Positions 22,794 through 30,871 of a DNA stretch of 41,831 bases are shown in pieces. Position 1 is the stretch's first letter; each line of letters begins with the position of its first letter. A program made the translations under genes and the position numbers. The stretch covers positions 1 through 41,831 of the forward strand of contig JAFONM010000015.1 of the NCBI GenBank assembly GCA_017418445.1, given 5' to 3'. The notes under the pieces were generated by a model. It saw nothing but the letters and a program-made list of their open reading frames with translations, made no database searches and was not told the origin of the DNA. Source of the stretch: Kiritimatiellia bacterium (lineage in GTDB: Bacteria; Verrucomicrobiota; Kiritimatiellia; RFP12; UBA1067).

Positions 22794-23806
22794 GCGACTC
22801 GCCCATGCGCACCAGCCGCTCAGAGTGGGGGCTCACGACGCCGTCCTTCGTGTGGCTTCTCGTCTTCTTCGCGATACCGGCCGTCATAGTCTTTCTGTTC
22901 ACCTTCCACGCCCGCACGCCCGAGGGCGGCGTCGGCCCGTGGAGCTTCCAGACCTGGCGCGAGCTGGTGGATCCCGACTATCCCGCCATCGTCTGGAAGA
23001 CGCTCAGGGTGTCCTTCAAGGTGACGCTGTGGAGCATCCTGCTCGCGCTTCCGTGCGCATATGCGATAGCCCGCATGGAGAAGAGATGGCGGGCGATCGT
23101 CGCCGGGGCCATAATGCTCCCGTTCTGGACCAGCTTCGTCGTCCGCGTATTCGCGTGGAAGACGATGCTCCATCCCGACGGATGGCTGCAGACGTGCTAT
23201 CACGCCTACCTCCACTTCAAGATGTGGGTGTGCGCATGGTTCTCGGCGCCGCCTCCCGCGGTGTCGAATCCCGGCGGATGTCTGCTGGGGCTTTCCTACT
23301 GCCCGGTCGACAACGCAACGACCACTATCCTCGACTCGGAGGCGGCCGTCGTCCTTGTCTCCGTCTACACGTTTCTCCCGTTCGCGATCATGCCCATCTA
23401 CACTGCGGCCGAGAAATTCGACTTCTCGCTCATGGAGGCGGCCCGAGACCTCGGCGCGAAGAGCTTCTATGCGTTCAGGAAGATATTCATCCCGGGGATC
23501 CGCCAGGGCATCGTCTCCGCGGTCCTGATGGTGTTCATTCCGGCGATCGGCAGCTACGTCATTCCGCAGATGGTCGGCGGCACGAGCTGCATCCTGATAG
23601 GCAACAAGATATTCGACCGTGCGATGGCGAACAGGAACATTCCGCATGCGTCGGCGCTCTCCGTCCTGATGGCCGTCTCGGTGCTCGTCCCGATAGCGGT
23701 GGTGATCTGGTGGCGCGCGCGCCAGAACGCAAGGGACAGAAAGCGTCTGGAGGCTGAGACGACGCGCATGATGACGTCGGTCGCGACGGCGGGAGGGGTG
23801 GCATGA
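22790..23806 (+). CDS. potB: Spermidine/putrescine ABC transporter permease PotB
   Basis: This is one of the two membrane channel subunits of the polyamine importer. It has about six hydrophobic helices and the cytoplasmic EAA loop that docks on PotA (MEAARDLGAKSFYAFRKIFIPG). The ATG at 22790 overlaps the potA stop (ATGA) and leaves 338 residues. Compared with E. coli PotB (about 285) it has an extra stretch in the first periplasmic part (about 135-185, including CWF/PPP and Cys-rich segments). Its end overlaps potC by four bases. Confidence 0.94.
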   Translation: MSDSPMRTSRSEWGLTTPSFVWLLVFFAIPAVIVFLFTFHARTPEGGVGPWSFQTWRELVDPDYPAIVWKTLRVSFKVTLWSILLALPCAYAIARMEKRWRAIVAGAIMLPFWTSFVVRVFAWKTMLHPDGWLQTCYHAYLHFKMWVCAWFSAPPPAVSNPGGCLLGLSYCPVDNATTTILDSEAAVVLVSVYTFLPFAIMPIYTAAEKFDFSLMEAARDLGAKSFYAFRKIFIPGIRQGIVSAVLMVFIPAIGSYVIPQMVGGTSCILIGNKIFDRAMANRNIPHASALSVLMAVSVLVPIAVVIWWRARQNARDRKRLEAETTRMMTSVATAGGVA

Positions 23807-24633
23807 AGAAGTCCAAGATATCGCTCGTGATCCTCGGACTCGTCCTCGCGTTCCTCTACATTCCGATCGTGCTTGTCGTCGTGTACGGCTTCATTCCGAA
23901 CGGAATAACGATGAGCTTCTTCGACTCGAACGGCGCGTTCATCGGCTTCACCGCCAAGTGGTACGAGCGCATTTTCACCGGCGCGAGTTCCGTCCAGCCG
24001 CTCGTGGACAGCTTCTGGCTGTCGCTGACGATCGCCGGACTCGCCACTCTCGGTTCGTGCGTGCTTGGAACCACGGCGGCGCTCGCGCTGCATCGCTACA
24101 GGAGCCGCATCCAGACGATCCACCATGCGCTCGTCTACACTCCGCTCATCATGCCGGACATACTGATCGGCATCTCTCTCCTGATGCTCTTCGTCGCCGT
24201 CCGCGTGGACTGCGGATTCGCGACGATCCTCATAGCGCACATAACGTTCTGCGTCTCCTATGTCGTGATGACCCTCCTCGCGCGGCTGCAGGACTTCGAC
24301 GACAGGCTCGTCGAGGCGGCACGCGACCTCGGGGCGGGGCCCCTGTACACGTTCTTCCACGTTGAGCTGCCGATACTCATGCCGGGCATCGTGGCGGGCG
24401 GGCTCCTGGCGTTCACGCTGTCGATCGACGACGTCGTCATCACCAGCTTCGTCAACGGAGCGGGGACGAACACGTTCCCGACATACGTAAGCTCCATGAC
24501 GAAGCACTCCAGAAACCTCCCCGCCGTGTTCGCGCTCTCGACGCTCATGCTTGTGTTCACCTGCGCCCTGGTGGGCGTCGCGAAGCTTCTGACAAGAAGG
24601 CAACAGTCACTAAACACAAACAAGGGAAAATGA
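23803..24633 (+). CDS. potC: Spermidine/putrescine ABC transporter permease PotC
   Basis: This is the second permease of the polyamine importer, 276 residues, with about six hydrophobic helices. It starts MKKSKISLVILGLVLAFLYIPIVLVVVYGF, as PotC proteins do, and carries the EAA loop (VEAARDLGAGPLYTFFHVELP) followed by FTLSIDDVVITSF. The ATG overlaps the potB stop by four bases. The substrate-binding protein gene follows after one base. Confidence 0.95.
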   Translation: MKKSKISLVILGLVLAFLYIPIVLVVVYGFIPNGITMSFFDSNGAFIGFTAKWYERIFTGASSVQPLVDSFWLSLTIAGLATLGSCVLGTTAALALHRYRSRIQTIHHALVYTPLIMPDILIGISLLMLFVAVRVDCGFATILIAHITFCVSYVVMTLLARLQDFDDRLVEAARDLGAGPLYTFFHVELPILMPGIVAGGLLAFTLSIDDVVITSFVNGAGTNTFPTYVSSMTKHSRNLPAVFALSTLMLVFTCALVGVAKLLTRRQQSLNTNKGK

Positions 24634-24634
24634 C

Positions 24635-25768
24635 ATGAACAACAGAACATCGACAACCCGTATCGCAAGGACGGCCGCCGCCGCAATAGCAGTCTCCGCC
24701 GCGCTGCTCGCAGGATGCTCGGGCGGAAACAAGGACGAGGCGTCCGGAGGCGCCGCCAAAGGGGCCGAAACGGGCGAGCTCCACGTCTACACCTGGAGCG
24801 ACTACATGGCGACAGAGTTCATCGAGGCGTTCGAGGCGAAGTACGGCTGCAAGGTCGTCATCGACACCTACGACTCCAACGAGGCCATGTACGCGAAGCT
24901 CAAGGCGGGCGGCTCCGGATACGACGTCATCATTCCGAGCTCCTACATGATCGGCGCGATGGCGCGCGAGGGACTGATCGTCCCGCTCGACCACTCGAAG
25001 CTCCCCAACGTCAGGAAGAACTTCGACAAGTCGTTCGAGTCCCAGGTCCTCGACCCGACGTTCAAGTACAACGTCCCGTACGCGATCACCTACACCGGAC
25101 TCTGCGTCGACAAGACAAAGATCCCAGAGGGCGTCGACGTCGCCACCTGGAAGGTCCTCGAGAACGGCGCGTTCCGCGGCAAGGTCACGCTTCTCGACGA
25201 CTACCGCGAAGTCATCGGCGCCGGCCTCATGAGCCTCGGCTACTCGCTCAACTCCCAGAAGGCCGAGGAGATCGACGCCGCCGTCGCGGAGGTCCTCAAG
25301 TGGAAGAAGAACATCCGCAAGTTCGACGCCGAGAGCTACAAGACCGAGGTCCCGTCAGGCGCGACGTGGATCGGACACGGCTACTCGACCGACGTCCGCC
25401 AGGTCATCGACGGCGACGAGGAGGAGGACATGCCGCCCTGCCCGAACATCGAATTCGTCTTGCCCAGGGAGGGCTTCACGATCGCCTGCGACGAGATGGT
25501 CCTTTCGTCCAAGGCCCCGAATCCGGACCTCGCCTACAAGTTCATGGACTTCCTCTACGAGGGCGAGAACGCCAAGGTCAACATGGAGTACCTGCTCGGG
25601 CCCAATCCGGTCAAGCCTGCGATCGACGCGCTCGACCAGGAGTTCCGCGACAGCATCATCCCGCCTGCGGAGGCCATCAAGGCGGGACAGGTCCTCGGAC
25701 CCGTCGACGACGCCATGGCGATCTATCAGAAGGCCTGGGACAGGATCAAGGCCACGAGCGCCAACTGA
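24635..25768 (+). CDS. potD: Spermidine/putrescine-binding lipoprotein PotD
   Basis: This is the substrate-binding protein that delivers polyamines to PotBC. It begins with a signal peptide and lipobox LLAGC, so Cys28 should be lipidated and the protein anchored at the outer face of a membrane. The mature part shows typical PotD phrases: LHVYTWSDYMATEFIEAFEAKYG, YDVIIPSSYMIGAM and VPYAITYTGLCVD. At 377 residues it is slightly longer than the E. coli protein, which is soluble rather than lipidated. It is the last gene of the transporter unit. Which polyamine it binds cannot be read here. Confidence 0.95.
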   Translation: MNNRTSTTRIARTAAAAIAVSAALLAGCSGGNKDEASGGAAKGAETGELHVYTWSDYMATEFIEAFEAKYGCKVVIDTYDSNEAMYAKLKAGGSGYDVIIPSSYMIGAMAREGLIVPLDHSKLPNVRKNFDKSFESQVLDPTFKYNVPYAITYTGLCVDKTKIPEGVDVATWKVLENGAFRGKVTLLDDYREVIGAGLMSLGYSLNSQKAEEIDAAVAEVLKWKKNIRKFDAESYKTEVPSGATWIGHGYSTDVRQVIDGDEEEDMPPCPNIEFVLPREGFTIACDEMVLSSKAPNPDLAYKFMDFLYEGENAKVNMEYLLGPNPVKPAIDALDQEFRDSIIPPAEAIKAGQVLGPVDDAMAIYQKAWDRIKATSAN

Positions 25769-25775
25769 CGCTCTG

Positions 25776-25806
25776 TTCGCCGCGGGGTTCAGGGCCCCGC
25801 GGCGAA
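25776..25806. other. Perfect 12-bp stem-loop between potD and the TetR gene
   Basis: TTCGCCGCGGGG (25776-25787) pairs perfectly with CCCCGCGGCGAA (25795-25806) around a seven-base loop. No T-run follows on either strand, so it is not a canonical intrinsic terminator. It starts 8 bases after the potD stop and ends 17 bases before the TetR gene, so it could terminate inefficiently, stabilise the upstream mRNA end, or set the potD/regulator ratio. Confidence 0.75.
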
Positions 25807-25823
25807 AATCGCGGGAGCATCCC

Positions 25824-26465
25824 ATGAAGAAGCGCAAGGAACGGTGCGACGGACGCGAGACGCGCGAGGCGATTCTCGCCGCGGCGGAAAAGGAGTTCGC
25901 CGCGAAAGGGTACGGACTCGGCTCGATGCGCGCCATCTGCAAGAATGCACACGCGAATTCCGCCCTCGCCAACCGCTATTTCGGCTCCAAGGAGAATCTC
26001 TACCGCACCGTCGCAGAACGTCTCTTCGGAGACCTCGGCGCGCCCATGGCGAACCTGAAGGCAAAGGTCAGGGACGCGAAGACATGGCGCGCCGCGGTCG
26101 AGGAGTGGGTGGACGACTTCCTCTTCATGACGATTCCGACCGCCAGGGCGCAGAAACTCTGCGCCGGGCTTTTCAGGCAGGAAGTCGTGAATCCAACCAG
26201 GTTCCACGAGGAGTTCCAGCGCCGCTTCGGAAAGCCTGTCTACAACTCCCTGTCCGATCTTCTCGCGATGGCGGTCAAGGATGAAAAGGAACTCAAGCTG
26301 TGGTGCTCGTACGTATGGGCGCAGGTGACCGTCTACGCCCTGGCCGACAGGTCGTGGCACGGCAACTTCAGGTGCGGCGGAGCGGACGACGAATCCTGGC
26401 GCGACGAGGTCCGCCGCTTCGTCTGCCGTGTAATATTCCGCTCGCTCAGGTACGCGGGGGCCTAG
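25824..26465 (+). CDS. TetR/AcrR-family transcriptional regulator
   Basis: This is a DNA-binding regulator of 213 residues. The N-terminal helix-turn-helix (about 12-60) reads REAILAAAEKEFAAKGY, then MRAICKNAHANSALANRYFGSKENLY, the TetR pattern. The C-terminal ligand and dimer domain is not assigned; it contains LFRQEVVNPTRFHEEF, reminiscent of CecR-type members. The gene lies 55 bases after potD with no promoter in the gap, so it is probably read through the intervening stem-loop from the pot promoter. Control of potABCD is a reasonable guess from position only. The next gene has its own promoter. Confidence 0.9.
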   Translation: MKKRKERCDGRETREAILAAAEKEFAAKGYGLGSMRAICKNAHANSALANRYFGSKENLYRTVAERLFGDLGAPMANLKAKVRDAKTWRAAVEEWVDDFLFMTIPTARAQKLCAGLFRQEVVNPTRFHEEFQRRFGKPVYNSLSDLLAMAVKDEKELKLWCSYVWAQVTVYALADRSWHGNFRCGGADDESWRDEVRRFVCRVIFRSLRYAGA

Positions 26466-26507
26466 CCCCGTACGGCCGACGCATCATAGTCAAGGCGTGC
26501 CGAGTTA

Positions 26508-26516
26508 TGGTATAAT
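26508..26516 (+). promoter_or_regulatory. Extended -10 promoter of cysS
   Basis: TGG (26508-26510) plus TATAAT (26511-26516). Eight bases separate the hexamer from the first ATG of cysS at 26525, the same spacing as at hrpA and the sugar transferase gene. No -35 and no room for a Shine-Dalgarno sequence: a leaderless mRNA is predicted. Confidence 0.8.
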
Positions 26517-26524
26517 ATCGGGCC

Positions 26525-27883
26525 ATGATGAAGGTATACAACACCCTGACACGCCGCATTGAGGACCTCGTTCCGCTGAAGGACAACGAAATCCGCCTCT
26601 ACACCTGCGGTCCGACGGTCTACAACTACGCCCACATAGGTAATTTCCGAGCCTACACCTTCGAGGACATCCTTCGCCGCGTCGTCAAGTTCAACGGAAT
26701 GAAGATTCGCCAGGTGATGAACCTCACCGACGTCGACGACAAGACGATCAGGGGTGCGAATGCCGCCGGAATCGCCCTTGCCGACTACACGAAGACCTAC
26801 AAGGACGCCTTCTTCGAGGACCTGAGGAAGCTCAACGTCGAGCCGGCCGAGGTCTATCCCGCCGCGACGGACCACATCCCGGAGATGATCGCCCTGGTCA
26901 AGAAGCTGATGGACAGGGGAATAGCCTACCAGAGCGACGACAGGTCGGTCTACTTCAAGGTCCGCGAGTTCCCCGGCTACGGCAGGCTCGCGCACATCGA
27001 CTTCGACCACCAGCGCACCGGCGCTCGCTGCGCCTCGGACGAATACGACAAGGAGAACGTCGGCGACTTCGCGCTTTGGAAGGCGTGGGAGCCTTCGGAC
27101 GGACCGGTCGGCTGGGATTCCCCGTGGGGACGCGGACGCCCGGGCTGGCACATCGAGTGCTCGGCGATGTCCATGAAGTACCTCGGCGAGACGTTCGACC
27201 TCCACACCGGCGGAATCGACAACCTCTTCCCGCACCACGAGAACGAGATCGCCCAGGCCGAGGCCGCGACGGGCAGGGAGTTCGTCCGCACGTGGATGCA
27301 CTGCGCGCACCTGCGCGTCAACGGCGAGAAGATGTCCAAGTCTCTCGGCAACTTCTTCACCCTGCGCGACCTCATCGAGAAGGGGTGGAGCGGACGCGAG
27401 ATACGCTACGTGCTGATCAACGCCCACTACCGCACAGGGCTCAACTTCGCGTTCGACGCCCTCGAGGACGCGCGCAGGTCGCTTGCCCGCATCGACGCCT
27501 GCGTCGAGAAGGCGACGGACGGCGATACGCCGGACTGGGCGAAGAAGCGCCTCGACGACTTCGCCGCCGCGGTCAGCGACGACCTGAACATTCCCAAGGC
27601 CTTCGCCGCACTCTTCGAGCTCGTCCGCGAGACGAACGGAAAGGGAGGGGCGGGAGTGCTGCCTGTCTTCAAGCGGATGGACGAGGTCCTCGGCGTCATA
27701 TTCTTCGGCAACGAGAAGAAAGAGGTCGCCGTTCCGGCGGAGATCCAGGCGATGCTCGACCGGCGCGCGGAGGCGCGCAAGGCGAAGGACTGGGCGGAGT
27801 CCGACCGGCTCCGCGATGCGATCGCCGCGGCCGGCTGGCTTGTCAAGGACTCGAGGGACGGACAGTCCGTCACGAAGAAGTAA
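26525..27883 (+). CDS. cysS: Cysteinyl-tRNA synthetase
   Basis: This class I aminoacyl-tRNA synthetase charges tRNA-Cys. Visible are the zinc ligand Cys28 in YTCGPTVYNYAHIGN, the HIGH motif variant HIGN (37-40), WHIECSAMSMKYLG, the zinc-site HHENEIAQAEA, and KMSKS (269-273). At 452 residues it matches the family (about 460). Two ATG codons stand together at 26525 and 26528; the first is exactly eight bases after the -10, which supports a leaderless start MMKVYN. It is followed by rseP after 49 bases. Confidence 0.96.
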   Translation: MMKVYNTLTRRIEDLVPLKDNEIRLYTCGPTVYNYAHIGNFRAYTFEDILRRVVKFNGMKIRQVMNLTDVDDKTIRGANAAGIALADYTKTYKDAFFEDLRKLNVEPAEVYPAATDHIPEMIALVKKLMDRGIAYQSDDRSVYFKVREFPGYGRLAHIDFDHQRTGARCASDEYDKENVGDFALWKAWEPSDGPVGWDSPWGRGRPGWHIECSAMSMKYLGETFDLHTGGIDNLFPHHENEIAQAEAATGREFVRTWMHCAHLRVNGEKMSKSLGNFFTLRDLIEKGWSGREIRYVLINAHYRTGLNFAFDALEDARRSLARIDACVEKATDGDTPDWAKKRLDDFAAAVSDDLNIPKAFAALFELVRETNGKGGAGVLPVFKRMDEVLGVIFFGNEKKEVAVPAEIQAMLDRRAEARKAKDWAESDRLRDAIAAAGWLVKDSRDGQSVTKK

Positions 27884-27932
27884 CGATGCCGTCGGAATCC
27901 GCGAAAGGCGCATGAGGGAACGGGACTAACAC

Positions 27933-29105
27933 ATGTTTCAGGCACTGTCGACAACATGGTACATCGTACTGGGGATTCTGCTTTTCTCCCTTGCGATCGC
28001 CATCCACGAATTCGGACACTTCATCGTCGCGCTCAGGCTCGGACTCAAGGTCGAGCGCTTCTCGATAGGCTTCGGACCCGCAATCTGGAAGAAGACCTGG
28101 CACGGCGTCGAGTACAGGATAAGCTGGATTCCCCTTGGCGGATATGTCTCGATCCCCGACGTCGATCCCGAGGGAACGAAGGCGCTTGAAGGCGCAAAGG
28201 GCGAAGAAGGCGCCGCCCCGGGCGAGAAGATTCCGCCATGGAAGGAAATCCTGGTGGCTTTTGCCGGTCCGGCAATGAACATTGCGCTTGCCGTCGTTCT
28301 CGCGCTGGTCCTTTCCGTCGTTCCGTCCGCGAAATTCGGCGAGCTGCCGACTGTCGCCGGCACGGTGCTTCCCGGAGAGGCCGCGGACAAGGCGGGAATC
28401 GCGAAAGGCGACGTCATCGTTTCCGTCGGCGGACATCCGGTCAAGACATGGTACGACCTGATGACCGAGATTCAGTTCACGGGCGGCAAGGAGACGGAAT
28501 TCGTCGTCCATCGTCCTGTATCCTGCCCCGGCGCCGAGACGGTGTACGAGACGCTTTCCCTCCCCGTATCTCCGACAAGGGACAAGGTCACCGGAGCCTA
28601 CTACGCCGGAATCCTCAGCGTCTCCGGCAACGGCGCGAAGGTGTGGATGCCCGCGAGGAATCCGCTAAAGCAGCTTGCATGGGACGCCGGCGGAATCTTC
28701 CGCGTCCTCAAGGCGCTCGTCACTCCCAAGGAGGCGGCCGCCACGGGCAAGGCGCTCAGCGGACCTATCATGATCGCGCGCGGACTCTATACGACTCTCA
28801 AGAACGACGTGTGGGACGGCGTCGGGTTCCTGAGGTTCCTGAACGTCAACCTCGCCGTCATCAACCTCCTGCCGATTCCCGTCCTCGACGGCGGCCTCAT
28901 CATGTTCTCCCTCATAGCGCTGATTTTCCGCAGGCGCGTGCCGGAAAAGGTCGTTTCTGTCGTGACGACGGTCTTCATGTATCTTCTTCTGGGACTTATG
29001 GCAATCTTGATATTCAAGGATTCCATGCTCAGCTATCGTCTCTTCAGGAGCGACAGGGCCGCCGCGGCCAAGTCCGCCTCCGAGCAGACTTCGGACAGGC
29101 AGTGA
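27933..29105 (+). CDS. rseP: Site-2 protease RseP
   Basis: This intramembrane zinc metalloprotease cuts transmembrane anchors, such as anti-sigma factors and signal-peptide remnants. The active-site HEFGH (25-29) is in the first helix. A PDZ domain (about 125-200, AGIAKGDVIVSVGG) follows, then the third zinc ligand in NLLPIPVLDGG (Asp319). At 390 residues it is shorter than E. coli RseP (450), consistent with a single PDZ domain. It is 49 bases downstream of cysS without a visible promoter of its own, and its end faces hydE with a 21-base gap. The anti-sigma target is not in this window. Confidence 0.94.
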   Translation: MFQALSTTWYIVLGILLFSLAIAIHEFGHFIVALRLGLKVERFSIGFGPAIWKKTWHGVEYRISWIPLGGYVSIPDVDPEGTKALEGAKGEEGAAPGEKIPPWKEILVAFAGPAMNIALAVVLALVLSVVPSAKFGELPTVAGTVLPGEAADKAGIAKGDVIVSVGGHPVKTWYDLMTEIQFTGGKETEFVVHRPVSCPGAETVYETLSLPVSPTRDKVTGAYYAGILSVSGNGAKVWMPARNPLKQLAWDAGGIFRVLKALVTPKEAAATGKALSGPIMIARGLYTTLKNDVWDGVGFLRFLNVNLAVINLLPIPVLDGGLIMFSLIALIFRRRVPEKVVSVVTTVFMYLLLGLMAILIFKDSMLSYRLFRSDRAAAAKSASEQTSDRQ

Positions 29106-29126
29106 CGAAGCGGTGTCCGATCCCGT

Positions 29127-30254
29127 TCATTCGGGACGCCCCGTCCGGCTGAAGAAGTGCGCGGAGTCGCCGCGCTTCGAGTAGTTGATCTTTTCGCCGA
29201 TCGCCGCCAGGCGGCGCTCGAGGCAGAACCTGCACGCGAGCGAGTTCTCGTCGAGGCATGGCTTGCCGTCGTAAAGCTGGTACTTGCGGCGGTACGCCGT
29301 GTCCGTTATGTTCGGCATCATCACGTTCGCGCCGGCGAGGACTCCCTGCTCGCGTCCGTCGTCCGCAAGGGCCTGCAGCGCGGTCGTCGCGGCGATGTTG
29401 ACGTCGTGGAGGTGAAGCCGCGTCGCGGATATCATGTTGAGTCCGAGCCTTAGCCTGCGGCGGCGGTCCGCGTCCTTCGGCGTGCCGGTGTCCGCCGAAT
29501 CGGCGAGCGGCGTGTCGTGGTGGGGAATGAACGGCCCCATGCCGATCATGTCGACGTCCTTCCTCGCGAAGTACTCGATGTCGGACGCGAGGTCGTCCGT
29601 CGTCTGACCTGGAAGGGCGCTCATCACGCCGGTGCCGACCTGGTATCCGCATCGCCGCAGCGCGTCGAGGCATTCGTCTCGCCTCGCCCACGAATGATCC
29701 GCCGGATGGAGCTTCGCGTAGAGTTTCGGATTCGACGTCTCGATTCTCAGGAGGTAGCGCGACGCCCCCGCCGCCTTCCAGCGCGCGTAGACCGATTCCT
29801 CCTGCTCGCCGAGCGAGAGCGTTATGCCGAGCGGTCCGCCGGGAAGGGACTGTATGCGCCTCAGGCATTCCTCGATAAAGGACGTGTGCGCCTCGGACTC
29901 GATCTCCCCCGACTGCAGGACGAGCGATGCGTAGCGCTCCGCGATGTCGATCTTCGCGAGACGCACGACGTCGTCGACGGAAAGGCTGTATCGTTCAATA
30001 CAGGGGTTCGACTTGCGTATTCCGCAGTAGTGGCAGTCCTTGCTGCAGACGTTCCCCATCTCGATTATCCCGCGCATCGAGACGACCTTGCCGCAGTGAC
30101 GGACCTTCAGTTCGTACGCGGCATCGCGCATCGCCTTGACTTCGCCTTCGTCCGTCAGCGATACGAGCAACTTCAGGTCGTCGTGGGAAAGGGCGCGCGG
30201 CTCCGCCGTCGCACGCCGGAGGATTTCGTCGAGTCTAGTGGAATTATCCGCCAT
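29127..30254 (-). CDS. hydE: [FeFe]-hydrogenase maturase HydE (radical SAM)
   Basis: HydE is one of three enzymes (HydE, F, G) that build the active-site cluster of [FeFe]-hydrogenase. The radical SAM site is Cys70-x3-Cys74-x2-Cys77 (GNVCSKDCHYCGIR), preceded by RGIIEMG as in HydE. Family phrases LQSGE, ITLSLGE, LLRIETSNPKLYAKLHP and GVLAGANVMMPNITD are present. The C-terminal second-cluster motif C-x7-C-x2-C (Cys333, 341, 344) is intact. At 375 residues it is of typical length. The ATG at 30254 is chosen because it is 11 bases after a -10 element; a longer frame exists but would start upstream of that promoter. HydF, HydG and hydrogenase genes are not here. BioB- or PylB-like function is less likely. 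Confidence 0.9.
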   Translation of the reverse strand: MADNSTRLDEILRRATAEPRALSHDDLKLLVSLTDEGEVKAMRDAAYELKVRHCGKVVSMRGIIEMGNVCSKDCHYCGIRKSNPCIERYSLSVDDVVRLAKIDIAERYASLVLQSGEIESEAHTSFIEECLRRIQSLPGGPLGITLSLGEQEESVYARWKAAGASRYLLRIETSNPKLYAKLHPADHSWARRDECLDALRRCGYQVGTGVMSALPGQTTDDLASDIEYFARKDVDMIGMGPFIPHHDTPLADSADTGTPKDADRRRRLRLGLNMISATRLHLHDVNIAATTALQALADDGREQGVLAGANVMMPNITDTAYRRKYQLYDGKPCLDENSLACRFCLERRLAAIGEKINYSKRGDSAHFFSRTGRPE

Positions 30255-30265
30255 TTTGCCCGCGT

Positions 30266-30274
30266 ATTCTACCA
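30266..30274 (-). promoter_or_regulatory. Extended -10 promoter of hydE
   Basis: On the minus strand TGG (30274-30272) precedes TAGAAT (30271-30266), 11 bases before the hydE ATG at 30254. The expected leader is only about 4 bases. It diverges from the purE promoter. Confidence 0.65.
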
Positions 30275-30339
30275 TTTGGCGCGTCTGGGGGTCAAGGACG
30301 AGAAAGATGTCCTTTGCTTCCGTTTCCAGTCCGAAAATT

Positions 30340-30348
30340 TGGTATAAT
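30340..30348 (+). promoter_or_regulatory. Extended -10 promoter of the purE-uxs-asd-acn unit
   Basis: TGG (30340-30342) plus TATAAT (30343-30348), with an AAAA run upstream and no clear -35. The leader is about 21 bases and includes AAAGGAAGG (30363-30370), 6 bases before the purE ATG. Confidence 0.75.
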
Positions 30349-30376
30349 ATCAACTTTCCCGAAAGGAAGGCAGAAA

Positions 30377-30871
30377 ATGAGTGATGTAAAAGTCGGCATT
30401 GTGATGGGCAGCGATTCGGACTGGCCCCTCGTGAAGAAGGCGTGCGAGACGCTCGACAAGTTCGGCGTCGGCTACGAGACGAGGGTCATTTCAGCCCACC
30501 GCACGCCCGACGTCGCGCTCGACTACGCGAAGACCGCCGAGTCGCGCGGACTCAAGGTCGTCATAGCCGCCGCGGGTGGCGCCGCGCATCTCGGAGGCGT
30601 CCTCGCCGCCGGAACGGTCCTCCCCGTCATCGGGATTCCCGTCGCCGGCGGAGCCCTCAACGGACTCGACGCCCTCTATGCGACCGTGCAGATGCCCTCC
30701 GGCGTTCCCGTCGCGACGGTCGCATGCGGATCCGCGGGGCCGGTGAACGCCGCTCTCCTCGCCGTCCAGATCCTCGGCACTGCGGACGAAGGTCTCCGCG
30801 AGAAGTTCCATGCCCACAAGGATGAACTTCGCAGGAAGGTCGCGGCGGCCGACGACAGGATACACGAATGA
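30377..30871 (+). CDS. purE: N5-carboxyaminoimidazole ribonucleotide mutase PurE
   Basis: PurE converts N5-CAIR to CAIR in purine synthesis. The class I sequence is clear: [11 protein letters not shown] (7-17), ISAHRTPD with the catalytic His41, [10 protein letters not shown], and the conserved SGVPVATVA. It has 164 residues, the normal size. The ATG at 30377 follows AAAGGAAGG; an upstream in-frame ATG would overlap the promoter and is rejected. The partner purK is not adjacent. The gene end overlaps the next start by four bases (ATGA). Confidence 0.95.
   Translation: MSDVKVGIVMGSDSDWPLVKKACETLDKFGVGYETRVISAHRTPDVALDYAKTAESRGLKVVIAAAGGAAHLGGVLAAGTVLPVIGIPVAGGALNGLDALYATVQMPSGVPVATVACGSAGPVNAALLAVQILGTADEGLREKFHAHKDELRRKVAAADDRIHE

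Noticed and set aside
29121-29136. Hairpin TCCCG-TTCATT-CGGGA between the convergent rseP and hydE ends
   Set aside because: Only five base pairs and no T-run on either side; too weak to call a terminator.
30255-30353. Longer N-terminus for HydE on the minus strand
   Set aside because: It would cross the TGGTAGAAT promoter element, and the extra residues are not part of the family.
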